Source of the DNA: Proteles cristata cristata
Taxonomy: Eukaryota > Chordata > Mammalia > Carnivora > Hyaenidae
Direction: 5' to 3'
NCBI GenBank assembly: GCA_017311185.1
Contig: JAESUZ010000968.1
Location: forward strand, 496,001 to 560,000
Length of the DNA stretch: 64,000 nt
This document shows, piece after piece, positions 1-12,400 of this stretch. Both the position numbers and the translations under genes were made by a program. The notes under the pieces are model-generated. The model was not told the origin of the DNA, searched no databases, and saw nothing but the letters and a program-made list of their open reading frames with translations. Position 1 is the stretch's first letter. Every line of letters begins with the position of its first letter.

Positions 1-230
1 CCGGAGAGAAACCTGGGGAGTTACAGACAGCGACTCTCGGGAAGAAGGGGGCCGGGTCCTTGCTTATCTTACGGACAATGTGGGGCTACACCCACCCACT
101 CACCACTGCTCAGGTGCAAGTGTGGGGGGACTGGGCCACGGTGCCTCCTCGCCCGGTCCGTGGCCGACCGGCTGAAGCCCTGGTGAGAGCCCCCCGTGTC
201 TGCCCTGCAGGAAGGAGACTTACCACTTAC
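1..230 (-). other. CLIP2: CLIP2 intron 12 (partial)
   Basis: Begins with donor GTAAGT at 230 and runs off the left edge. I see no repeat or coding signal in it. Confidence 0.8.
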
Positions 231-307
231 TTGGGCCCTGAGCATCTCGGTCTGCGACAGCAAGGCTGCTACCTCTTTGTCCCTCTTGTTCAGCTTGTCC
301 TGAAGGC
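231..307 (-). CDS. CLIP2: CLIP2 exon 12 (coiled coil), last exon in window
   Basis: Acceptor CTTCTCCCCAG ends at 308; a consensus donor GTAAGT follows 231. The 77 bases complete Gly832 and encode residues 833-857 ([20 protein letters not shown] onward, ending MLRAQ). It ends in phase 0. The remaining exons are beyond the left edge of the window. Confidence 0.93.
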
Positions 308-3300
308 CTGGGGAGAAGGGAGAGACAAGGGGCCATCAGTGTGCCTGGTGCAGTGGGTGACGGGGAGGCCTTCCTGCACGAACCGTAGAACGAGGCCACA
401 TTCACCCTGCAGGGCCGGGTGCTTCCCCACAGTGGCCCTCTCTCCGGGTGACCTGCTCTGATAAGAGACTCCCACACTGTGCGGTCTCGGGCCGCTTAAC
501 TCTCAGAGCCTTAGTTTCCTTGAGTGGAAAACTGGGATACTGGTACCCAAGGCACTCAGCCATGTGCGTTCAAATACGGGACAGCCTCAAAGCGGTGCTA
601 AAAATCACTCTATGGAAAATGCAAGAAACATTACATTTCTGTACGTTACTTTATAAATGAAACGTAACACCAATAAAAATACCAATCTGGTTTTAGTTCT
701 TATGGAACTAAATTAGCCAATTCTATATACATATATATATATGTTTTTTTTCCCCTAGGAGAGAGAGAGAGAGAGAGAGAGAGCGTGAACAGGGGAGGGG
801 GAGACACAGAATCTGAAACAGGCTCCAGGCTCCGAGCTGGCAGTCAGCACAGAGCCCGACGCGGGGCTCGAACCGCGAGATCATGACCTAAGCGAAAGTC
901 GGACGCTTAACCGACTAAGCCACCCAAGCGCCCCTTGCCGATTCTATTTTTAAGTTTATTCATTTTGAGAGTGAGCGAGAGAGCATGCACAGGTGCTCAC
1001 ACACACGAGCGGGGAAGGGGCAGAATGAGGAGACAAGAGAATCCCAAGCAGGCTCCGCGCGGTCAGCACAGAGCCTGGTGTGGGGCTTTATGTCACGAAC
1101 CATGAGATCGTGACCTGAGCTGAAACCAAGACTCAGACGCTTAACCGACCGAGCCCTCCAGGCGCCGCTCCAAGATGCATCATTAAATGGAAAGGAGAAA
1201 GGGCCGAACAGTGGGGAGGTTCCATCTGCTGCCTACAGGTTTGGATGTGCATAAACGTGTCTGCAAAGTAAACCTAAGCCGGCCAACGCGGTGCCTTCAG
1301 GGGGAGAACTCAGGCAACGGGGGGATCCTTTGCGGGACACTACCCTTTGGGCCATTTGAGGCTTACACCGATTTCAGAAATAAAGTGAAAACTCAAGGAG
1401 TCACAAGGCGGCTTTAGCACAATGCCTGGCACTTAATAACCTGACTCATCGCCTCTCACCTGGCGAGCAGCAGGTGCGCAGCCCGTGGGAAACCAAAAGC
1501 CCAGGGTCCCACCCAGCCCAGCGGCCACTCACCCTCCACAGTCTCCTTCATCCTGACCTTCTCCTCTGAAATGTCGTTGGACTCGATCATCTGAAAGAAG
1601 AGCCTGGTAAGGGGGATGCACGGCCCCTGCCCCTGCTGGCCCGCCTCACCCCTGTACAGGGTGGCTCTCGGGGACTTGGTACAGTGGCAAGAAGCAGAGA
1701 TGTTCTCGATCCTGCCTCCCTGACCACCCAGAACCCCCACCTGCCCCCAGCGCCCCTGAAGGCTGTTGGTGTAGCTTCCATGGGAATGCCTCCCACCCCT
1801 TCCTTTGTTGAAAACATTTATTATATCAAACAGATGTCTCCCTCCCTGGGATGCCCACTGAGATTAGTCCCAGAAAATCTGTTTCCATCATCATCCAGAG
1901 GCAAAATCCCAGCCTTGGTTTCCATCCATAAGAGCATCAGGTGGCCCGGGGCAGCTTCAATAAATGCTACTACTTTTTAATAATAAGCCCAAAAGGCAAA
2001 GAAGAAATGATTAATTGAGAAAAAAAGAAAAAAAATCTGAATGGGCAACATTAACAGACTCCTCACAGCTTCTTGGGAAAAAGTTTTCAGCCTCCTGCTT
2101 GAGTGGGCCATCCTCTGGGCCTGCGGTTTGCCAGTCTAAAGCTGCGGATTGGGGCAGCCCCGAGCTGAGCAGGCAGTCACCTCCACCAACCTGCCGCTCA
2201 TACTTCTGCTCATACATCCCGAGCTCCCTTTTTTAAGCCTCAGCTGGTTGTCTCTACACTGAAATCCCTGCATCTGGGAGTCACGTGGGTCCCAGCCAAG
2301 GCCCCATGTGTGTGGAATCGAGAGACGGGGGCTTCCTGAGGTCACCGCCCACTCCTCGGCCTAAGATCTGTGACTGGAGGTACAGGGGGGCTGTCCTCTG
2401 GAACACAGCAATCCAAAACCTCCTCTGCTAAGGGAGTCCAGGTCCTGGGGTCCCAGGCCTGGCTGCCCCTGCTCTGAGAAGACACTGAGGCTATTTGCAC
2501 ACAGGCTACTCTGACTCTGCCCAGGGTCCTGGGGCAGCACTTGCTAAAAAAATTGTCCCTCCCCGAGAGAAAGGGGGCAGAAAGGCTGCCACCCTGGGAG
2601 TGCAAGCCATGATGCAGGCAGTGCTCCCTTTAGAAAAAGGTATCTTGTTCCTTGAAACTTTCAAACACTTCCTTAATGCTGGGATGAAAACTTAATGCCC
2701 AAGGGGAATGAGGAGCTCATGAAGGCCCAGGGCCCATATAAAGGAAATGCTCATGCTGCTAGTGGTCCTTCAACGTAGGGTTTGACTTCTGTCATCCCAG
2801 CAGTGGGGCTGGACTTGACCTCTGCCTCTGGTGGGCAGGAAACCCCGGGAGAGCTTCTGTCTCAGCCTCGGTTTGCTCATCTGTGAAACAGAGCCGACAC
2901 TGACCTTGCAAGAGCTAAGGTGAGACTGGGCAATGTCAGTCCCGATTTGGTGCCCAGAGCCACTCAAAAGGCCCTTCCTGGCTGGAGTGGATACAGCCTG
3001 CGCTACCCCGGCCCTCGGCCTCCCCAGCATGCTGAGCTGAAGACGTGCTAGGCGTCTCAAGGCCTTGGAGGTCTGGAGCAGAAGTGATGCCGGTAGCGGC
3101 AGCCTCTCTGAGGCTACGCCCCTCTACCTTGCAGCACCCACTCTGGAACCCCCCCGCTGTGGCTGCTGGACAGCCTGCTCAGGCTCATGAGGGCTGGTGA
3201 GAGGGTCGGTGCTCGGGGTGGAGATGGGACACCCTTTGGGGACTGGCAGAGCTCACCCTACACGCCGCACGAGCCCCACAGACCTCCTGCTGGTGCCTGG

Positions 3301-6300
3301 GGGAGGCCCGGGAGCCTGCACTAGAGGACGCGCCTGGGAGAACCAGGGGCCTGCCTGGGGATCGGGAGGGGCCCTGTGCTCTGTGCCCAGGTACACAGCC
3401 CTCCTCAGGCCTGGGCTGTGGGGACCCAGCCAGGCCAGCTCTGGCCACCTCGGGTCCCCATGGCCACCCTGCGCTACGGACGGAGCCACGCAGGGGTGCC
3501 CTCTGTTCTCGCCTGGACCTGGCTGGGAAGAAGGGGTCGGCCAACAGCTGGGGGGGGGGCACCCCATGCCCGTGGGCCCCAGCCCTGCCCCCGAAGCCCG
3601 GCAGAAGAGGCGGCCGCCTACATTGCTATGCTGGGATGAACGCAAGGCCTCGACAGCCTGCAGTCTGTTTTCGGCGACCAGAAGCCTCTCCCGCAGCCTC
3701 TCGGCCTCCTGCTTGCTCTGGGCTTCCGACCTCTGGAGCAGCTCGTGGTCCAGCATCTTCTTCTCGGCCAGGGAGATCTGCTCCTTGAGGAACTCGATGG
3801 CCTGCGCTTGGCCCCGGTACTCCACGTCCAGCTTCTCCAGCTCGTGCAGCCGCAGCTCGGCGTCCCGGCGCTGGTCCTGGGCCTCCTGCAGCTGCAGCCG
3901 GTGCTGGCTGGCCTGCACCTCCAGCTGGGCCCGCCAGTGCTGCCGCAGCCCCGCCAGCTCCTCCTGGGCCTCCCACAGCTTCTGCCGCAGCCCCTCCTTC
4001 TCCTTGACGTGCATGGCGGTCTCGATGTCGTGCTTGGCTCGCAGGTTGCCCAGCTCCAGCTGATGCTCCAGCTGGTGCTCCAGCTGGCCTTCCATCACGG
4101 CCTTCAGCTCCCCGAGCTCCTTCTGCTGGGCCCCCGGGGCCGAGTTCAGCGTGGCCTTGAGGTCCTCCAGGGACTTCTGGTGGTCCGAGGCCAGCGAGTC
4201 CAGCTTGGACTTCCAGTTGTCCATGAGCCCCATGTTCTCGCTGGTGGCCTGCTGCACCTTGGCCTTGAGGTCCACCACCTCCTGCGCGTACTTCTCGTTG
4301 GCTGCCCGGAGCTTCTCCACCTCCGCCTGGTAGGCCCGCAGGGCCTTCTCGTATTTGTCCCGCAACATGCTGCTCTCCCTCGGGTGCTCCTTGCTGGCCG
4401 ACAGCAGCCGCTCCCGCAGCCGCAGGGTCTCGGCGGCCTCGGGGTGGTCGGCGGGCGGCGGGCCCGAGTGCAGCAGGCAGTGCTGTAGCTCCTCGATCTC
4501 GCCGCGCCGAAGGCTCAGCTCCTCCTCCAGCTGCAGCACGCGCGACTTCTCAGCCACTGTGGTCAGCTACCCGGGAGAGAGGGAGACAGAGGTCGGCGGG
4601 CTGGCGGGCGGGGCGGACCCCAGCCCCGTGGGGGACATTTGTGGAAGGGAAGGGCACCCACCCCCGCCTGGGTGCCCCCCAGCCTCCAGGAAGACTCCCT
4701 GGGCTTGCGGTCCAGTGATTTGGGGACTGGATTGTCCCTGCCGCCCTCGGTGGCTTGGGACAAATCAGTGGTTAAAAGAAACCACTCATTTGAGGTTCTG
4801 GCTTTCTTCAAGAGGGAATTTTGCATTATGTGGCTCTAGGAGGGTCCCCCAACCAGACAGGGTCGATTCACAGAGGGGCTGGCCAGAGATGGGTCTGGTT
4901 TAATGCCTGAGGCAGGACAAAATTAACGCTCCCAGACCCATCTCCTGATGGAAACCTAAGATCAGAGGCTCCATCCTCCAAAAATGCCACGTGGATCATG
5001 ACAATGGTCGTGGACTTGGAAACGATACATTGGCATGTTTTAAACCTTCTGCTAACTGAAAAAAAATTGCTTCTAAGGGCGACCTTTAGTTCAATAAAAT
5101 CTGTTTTTATTTTTAGGACCAGGTTGAACCCTAGATCAAGGTGCTGCAGCATGGAGGACTCCAGCCTGCCCACCACGGCTGGGTGGGGGTTTCTGCAAGC
5201 AGCCTCTCAGCACACACGTGTGCCTGCACGTACGGACGCCCAACAACGGCCAGGGTGCGCAAAGGGACCCCGTGTGTCCTCAGACCCCCTCCCCCAACAC
5301 GCACACACTTGCGTGCTGAGGCCGACCTGCAGAAACTGACCATGGCTCACCCCGCGGCCCACGCTGCTCAGATGCTTTGAGCGGATCACTGCTAGCTGGC
5401 TGTTTAGTTCTGCTGCCAGAACCACGCTGGGCTGGGCTGGGCCCAGAACCCGGACCTGGGACTTGGCAGGCCCTCCCCCCACCCTAGCAAAGATTTCCCT
5501 GGTTCACTGTATCTCAACAGCCCCTCCGTGGGTCTGACGCAGAACCTCAGGCCCTAGGGACACTCCCACTCCCCAAGAGCCCCAGGTCCTTCTGGCTGGC
5601 CCCTCCTGCCACCACAATTAAGATCCCCTAGGGGGCGCCTGGGTGGCTCTGTTGGTTAAGCAGTTAAGCATCCAATGCCTCAGGTCATGATCAAGGTTCC
5701 TGAGTTTGAGCCCTGCGTGGGGCTCACTGCTGTCAGTACAGAGCCTGCTTCGGATCCTCTCTCTCCCTCTCAAAAATAAATAAATGTTAAAAAAAAAAAA
5801 AAAAGACCCCCTAGGCTAGAGAAAGTTGGATCTGCAGCCCCCTGACCTCCTGCCTTCCTCCCCAGCTCGGGGAGAAGGGAGGCATGGATAGATTCTCACC
5901 GTACCTGTCCGTATAAGGGGCAGGACGTTCCCAAGAGGCACCCCATTTCTGAACATGACAAAGCCTTGTGGTGGCAGTGCCTGGGGAGGGAGGGGTCTCA
6001 CAGGACAGTCGCAGCCTGTGGGACCCTGAGCTGGGGCACAAAGTCCCGGACAGTCAAGGGCCCCCTCCTTCCCAGCAGGCGTCACGTGGCAATGGGGTGG
6101 AAGCGTCCCTAAGCCTCGGCTTCCCTCCTAGAAGGGGTTCAAAAGGCAAAACAACAACGAGGAAAGCAGCCAAAGACAGAGGAAAAACCAAAACAGAGAA
6201 GCCGAAGGAGGTGTGACGGGGCGGAGGCGCTGGCGGGGCCGGCGGGCGGCGTTACCCTGTTGTCGGCCAATTCCCGGAGCAGCCGCTCGGCCTGCGCCTT

Positions 6301-6438
6301 CTCCAGTAGCAGGCTCTGCTCCAGCTCCCCAATGCGCGCGTGCTCCAGCTGCGTCTGGGTCTGGTCCGCCCCGGGCAGGCGGGGAGGCAGGCCAGGGGAG
6401 AGGAGTGCAGGGCAGAGGAAGCCGGAGGAAGAGGGAGA

Positions 6439-6488
<50 letters not shown>

Positions 6489-9400
6489 GCGTCATCTTCC
6501 GTGAACAAGACAGGAGAGCAAGTCACGGACAGGAGGTGGCTGGGGACAGAGGAGGTCTGGGGTGGGTGGGGGACAGGGCTGGGCTGGTTTAATGGCAGAG
6601 GAGGGGCTGCCACAACCTCGCCCGAGCCACCCCGCCCTGGAGAGGGTGGGCGAGAGGGCACCCGGCCCCTGCTGGCCTCCCCAGGTGGTCAGTCCTTCCC
6701 CCTGCGGCTCTGGGGACAGGCCCCAGGCTCCTCGCGCTCCCCTTGGGGCTCCTGCTCATTTTAGGCACAGGATCCTACACACGGGAGGCCCCTGGTCAGG
6801 ACGGATGGGTCAGCAAGTGAACCCAGGACTCCTGGTCCCCAGGGCCTAAACTGAAATTGCAAGAACCAATCCACCGGGAAGGTTTTAAAACCCCCCACCC
6901 CCACCCCGCTGTGAGGTTCTGCTTCCAGTTGCCCTGACCGAGCGCAGAGGGTCAATGCCCACCCCCGGGGCCCCCTGCAGAGGAGGCCTGGTCTCCCAAA
7001 AGCACAAGAATGCTTTTGTCCTAGCTTCACGCACCAAGAAAGCCCAATGTGCTCAGGGCACCCAGCCTGGCACTTGGGTTTCCTGTCACAGATTGGCGGG
7101 GGTGGCCAGGGCCCGGGGGTGCCGGCTCCAGGGCCCCCAGGACGACGTGGAGACCAAGTTCATCACAGGGAGGAGCCAGAGAGTCCTCCTCTGCCTCTAG
7201 TATCCAGGAGAAGCAGTTTAAGGCAAATCTGCGTGGCCGTTCTGACGAGGGGGGGCTTAGGCACACGGCACGTCCGTGTAGAAACGAGGACACATACCCG
7301 TCACTAGCAAGGGTGACACGGACAGTGTAAACCCGTCTGAGAAACACTCCTGCAATTCATACTGAGCTAGGGAGAGGTTTATGCCCTCTGGCCCGTGATC
7401 TTATCTCTACGACAGAGTAAAGAGGTTCTCTGTCTCTCAAAGAGGGCAGCATCCCACAGCACTAACAAGCAACCACGCTCAGTCTCTGACAGAAAATTAC
7501 AGGCTGGTAACGGTGTCTGCGGGGCCTCATCCTCACCCTCCCCTCCCACAGAGGGTGGGCACCGCGGCTCTGCCCAGGACCCACGCTAGGTGGCGCACGA
7601 CTGGTGACTCTAAGGGAGAGAAAGAGCCCCCAGCTCAATTTCAAGGCAGCTTTATTTGGTGTTCCCAAAAGGACTCCCCATCCCCCACCCACCCCGTCAA
7701 CCACTTTCCCAACTTCTAGACTCCTGGTCTGTGGGTTGGGGTCTCCATGGGCACACAAAGGAATCCAGTGTAATTGCTTCAGATGCTTGTTTGAGATAAA
7801 TGCAACCACGGGACCGGTGGGGGTGGGGGAGAGGGGGGTGGAAAAAAGCCTTGCCTCCGCCCTGTAACTGCAGTTCTCAGACCCTGTGTCCCCACCTTTG
7901 CAAGGCATGGAGCCACCGCTCTGGGATTCCCCTCAGGTAACTGAGGGCTGGAAACATTCTTTAATGGGGGGAACAGATTCCCCACCTGTCCTGAAGGTCA
8001 AGGCACACGTCACTGCTCTTAACCTTCTCTGAGGTCTCACACAGCACAAATCAACACAGAGAGGATTCTGAGTTCATAAGCCCGGCCCTCCGTGTCACTG
8101 TGCGCATTCTCATGCAAGTGAAAAGTAACCCCGAGGCGCTATTTAATTAGCAAAATCATAACACGAACCCCCCGGGTGATTAAACCACCACCGCCACACC
8201 CCAAGAAGGTCAAGTCTAAGGCGGCTACCTGATGTCCCCACTCGGGAGGCAGCAAGGAGTGGCACATACACTTCGCTGGTGGCAAAGATCCGTTCCAGGG
8301 CCATAAAACATGTCCCCTGACTGGGGCCTGGGGTTCCCACCCTGGGAGAATCACTTCCCCCCACACTCCTGACCTGTTTGTTCTGGCCACGGGGACATAA
8401 AGGGGAATGAGATAGACGGGGTCCCGGCCCCCACAGGGCGTTCATCACACAGAGAGACGCCAACGATGTATCAGTACTGAAGAGGACTCTGAGTTGGGCT
8501 TGGACCTGGGAGCGGAGCACCGGGCGGGGGACAGGGGGTGCAGGAGACGGAAGTGAGAGCAAAGAGGCAGAGGTGGCCTCTCCGAGAAATACAGTTAAAG
8601 GTGAGGCCTGAAGAAGCAGGAATCAGTGCACAGAGGCGCTCAGAGGCAGAGCGAGCTTGGGGCATCCTGGAACAGAGAAGTTCCGAGTGCCCGGGGCACA
8701 GGTGTGCAGGGTGGCTCCGAGGTCTTCTCGGGGCCACCCTGAAAGAGCTCAGATGTGTGACCAGGGAAGGGGCAGGCTCTGGTTTACCTTTTTAAGAGAT
8801 TTGGACACATGATGTGGTTTGCTTTAAAATAACACGAGAGACGACTGTGCATGGGCAGGGGGAGCAGCTAGCATAAGACTGGCCATGAGTGGATAATCAC
8901 TGAAGCCTGCTGATGGGCAATGTGGGTTCATCATGAATTCTTCCCCACGTATGTGTTAGGTCCAAACTTCCCAACTGTTAAAAATTACAAGGCCGTAGGG
9001 GCGCCTGGGCGGCTCGGCTGGCTGAGCGTCAGGCTCTCAATTTTGGCAGGTCATGATCTCACAGTTTGTGGGTTGGAGCCCCACGCTGGGCTCTGTGCTG
9101 ACAGTGCGGAGCCTGCTTGGGGTTCTCTGTCTCCCTCTCTCTGCCCCTCCCCACTCATGCTCTCTCTCAAAATAAATGAACATTAAAAAGTTTTAAACAG
9201 TTAGGGCTATCCGGCTTCAGTGTGAAGAATGGATGGTGGGAGAGCAGGGGAGGAAACAAAGGCACCAAGTCGGGGCTGGTGCAGTTGTCAAAGGCAAGGT
9301 GCTGGGGCCTGGCCCAAGAAGGTGGCCTCGGGGAAGATAATTTTGGAGTCAAGGTCAAGAGGATTTCTGATGGAGAGATGAGGGAGAGAGAAGACTCAAG

Positions 9401-12400
9401 GCGAATCAGCTGTGGCATCGAGGAGCCACCTGCGTGGCTGGGGGGTCAACTTCTGAGAGGGGTATCGGAGGGGTGGGGCAGGCACAAACGGAGAGGTCTG
9501 TTTTGCACACGGTGCATCTGGGATGCTGTGCTGGGCTGAGCGGTGTCCCCCCACGTCTCACATTCAGGAACCTCAGGTAGGACTTTTGTTTGCAAGACGG
9601 TCTTCCCACAGGTGCTTAGTGAAGGTGAGGATGAAGTCACAGTGGATTAAGGCGGGCCCCAAACCCAGTGACTGGCATCCTTATAAGGGTCATGCCAGAG
9701 ACACAGGAACGGGCAGGGATGAGGGCCATGTGGCAACAGAGGCAGCGATGCAGTCACGGCCGAGGGATGTCGAGGGTTCCCAGCGACCCAGACCTGGGAG
9801 CGAGGCACGGAGCGGATTCTCCCTCAGAGCCTCAGCGAGAGAGTAAGTTTGTGTTGTTTTCAGCCACCGAACAGTGGTCATTGGTTACGACGGCCCCAGG
9901 AAAATGCTGCAGGTGGCTGTCACCCCCTGGCCCTGGCGGAGATGTCCAGTAGGCACGCTGGCATGGAGCTCGGTGGGGGGGGGGGAGACTCATGGAGGAC
10001 ACAGAGTGATATGGACTAGAAGGTCTCAGGGACAGTGCAGACCGAGGGGCGAATGGGCCCCTGCAGACAGGCCACCACTTAGAGATCAGGAAAGAGGCTG
10101 AGAGGCTGGAACTGGGGAGTGAGGCCAGGAGGCGGACAGGCAGAGAGGTGGGGTGACAGCTGGAGGGAGACCAGGAGTTCACAGGAATGTTCTGGGTTTT
10201 ATTTTTGACTCTTAAGATGGGTGGGGAGAAGCGGAACTTTGGGACCATTTGTGTCATGGTCGTCAGAACAGAAGGGGCCTCCAGTGCCCTTGACTGACTG
10301 TCGCCGTCTGTCACGGTCTCTCCCTGCATCTCCCAGTTGGAGCTGGAGGATCGGCTGAGGGGTGGGGGGCCAGGAGGGAGGCAAGTGTGCCGAGAGAGAC
10401 ACACGTTGAGAGAGAGACATACAGACGTGCAGCCTGAGCACGAGTCAAGAGAAAATGCAAGCCCCTGAACAGAGAAGGAATGGGCTTGGCTCCTGAGACT
10501 ATTCTTGCTCTGCATCCTTGAACTGCTGGGGACACTTCCCTGTAGCCTTTGAAGGGATCAGGAGGGGTCGCGGTCCCTCGCAAGCACAGCTGCTCTTCCC
10601 AGAAGACCACCCCAATGCCTGCAAGGGGGCAGCCACCGGCAGGAAAGCCAGCCACGCGCAACCCCGTGACTTGTCTCCTTCGCTAAGATGGAAACATACG
10701 ACTGTCCTAACGCCGGGCTGGGGCTCCTACATCTGGGTTGTACCCCGACATCCATCCTGTCAAAAGGCTCAGGCAGCAAAATCTGCTCTCAGTGATCCTA
10801 TACAGATCACACACGTCCCTCCGTCAGTCAGGGCCCTCCAGGGACACACGTGCACTTCTGCTGGGCCATGGAAGCCACGGGCTCTTAAGGCAGCTCTTTT
10901 GCAAAACCAGAAATCATAATTTCCCATCTGAGCTCAGCACAAGGGCGCCGGGCGCCGGCTCAGTCGGTGGACCACCCGATTCTTGATCTCTGGGTGGTGA
11001 GTCTGAGTCACCCATGCAGGGTGCAGAGCTTACTTAAAAATAAAATCTGAAAAAAAAAAAAAAAGAAATGATCGGGGCGCCTGGGTGGCTCAGTCAGTTG
11101 AGCGTCCAACTTTAGCTCAGGTCATGATCTCACAGTCCATGGGTTCAAGCCCTGCGTCGGGCTCTGTGATGAAAGCCAGCTCAGAGCCTGGAGCCTGCTT
11201 CAGATTCTGTGTCTCCCTCTCTCCCTGCCCCTCCCCTGCTCATGCTGTCTCTCAGAAATAAATAAAACATTAAAAAAACAAAAAAAAAAAAACCAAGAAA
11301 TGATCTCGTGCAGGGATCCCCACAGTATGACGGTTCCTAGACCAGCATCACCTGGAAAGCTGCTAGAAATGCACATTCTCGGGCCCCACACAGTCCTCCT
11401 GATCAGCTGCTCCGAGGCCGGCCCAGCAACACTCTGAACACACCCTCCAGGGTCAGAGAAGCACTGACCGGGTTCACCCTCTTCGTTCTGCGGATGAGCA
11501 AACTGATGCCGGGAAAGGGAAGTGGCTGTCCAGGGCCACTTAGGGCCAGGCCAGCGTGGGGGGGACTGAACTCGCGGTCCCCCGCGCCATCTGACAGCTG
11601 CAGGGTCCTGGGCCCCTGTCACCTCCCAGGGAGCAGGGGGCACCGCAGCAGCAGGCCATTCCTGCCTCCCCAGCCGTGGCCTCGTGAGCCCCGGGAGGGG
11701 TGGGGGTGTGTGTGTACGGGCTGATGTGCCTCAGCGCAGGAGGGGTGCGGCGGGGCAGGCAGTGAAAGGTCCCCCTTTGCCCAGACCAGCTGTCCAGCTG
11801 CTGTAACTGAGGTGCCCTAACTGGTCATCCTTGTGACTGACACAGCCGCCGGGAGTCCTGGGTCCTGGTCCCAGGGGCCGCCGCCTTGCCCCTTGCCTGG
11901 GCAACTCCCTTGGCCTTTCTGAGGCTGTCTGGTCTTCTAGAAGTTCTGAAACCCAACAACGAGCTACCTCCGGCCAAAGTTCCACCTGGAATCCAAGAAC
12001 TCAAGGGCTATCTTTCAGGGTTGCTGTCCAGCAATGAAGGGACAGGGGCGTCCAGCCACTGTGGCCTCAGGCCTCATCCTGTGGGTACTTGGTTCATCCC
12101 ACCCAGGTGCAAACAAAAGGACCCATGGCCCATCCCCACCTCCGACACCCAGCTCCCGCATGACCTGCCCCCTCCCCATTCCCCCAGGGAACCCGCCTGG
12201 ATTTACCCCCCCAAATTCTCCACCCCCCTCCCAGGGGACCAGAGTTGCTGCCCAGACCTCAGGACCATTTGCCCTGCACGGGCAGGGCTGGGGTAGTGGA
12301 GCGTGATGGGGGCGTAGCAGTCCTCGGGCCATTACCTCCAGGTCTCCCTTGGTGATGGATTCCTCCTCCACTCGGAACTGCAGATCCTCCACCTTCCTGC

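Larger units (their letters stand above)
308..1532 (-). other. CLIP2: CLIP2 intron 11
   Basis: Holds two minus-oriented felid SINEs (743-934 and 950-1166), a short AT repeat (728-742), a GA tract (757-783) and a MIR-like stretch (about 470-575). Nothing recognisable is seen in 1170-1530. Confidence 0.85.
6361..12335 (-). other. CLIP2: CLIP2 intron 8
   Basis: A 6 kb intron with a long GA microsatellite (6431-6485), SINEs at 8999-9190, 10941-11064 and 11074-11292, and an old LTR-like repeat (about 9515-9920). The stretches 6500-8990 and 11300-12330 show no gene or repeat that I recognise. Confidence 0.85.

Noticed and set aside
1533..1590. ATG at the start of exon 11 as an alternative start
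   Set aside because: It is preceded directly by a 3' splice site and continues the family peptide from exon 10.
3745..4488. 247-codon leucine-rich plus-strand frame
   Set aside because: It is the antisense of CLIP2 exon 10. The CTG/CAG-rich coiled-coil codons read as leucine on the other strand.
6139..6661. Open frames containing long Ser-Leu or Arg-Glu runs
   Set aside because: They only translate the GA/CT microsatellite next to exon 9.
9515..9920. LTR-like repeats as possible active retrovirus or promoter
   Set aside because: Only short, worn, solo-type pieces without internal coding sequence.
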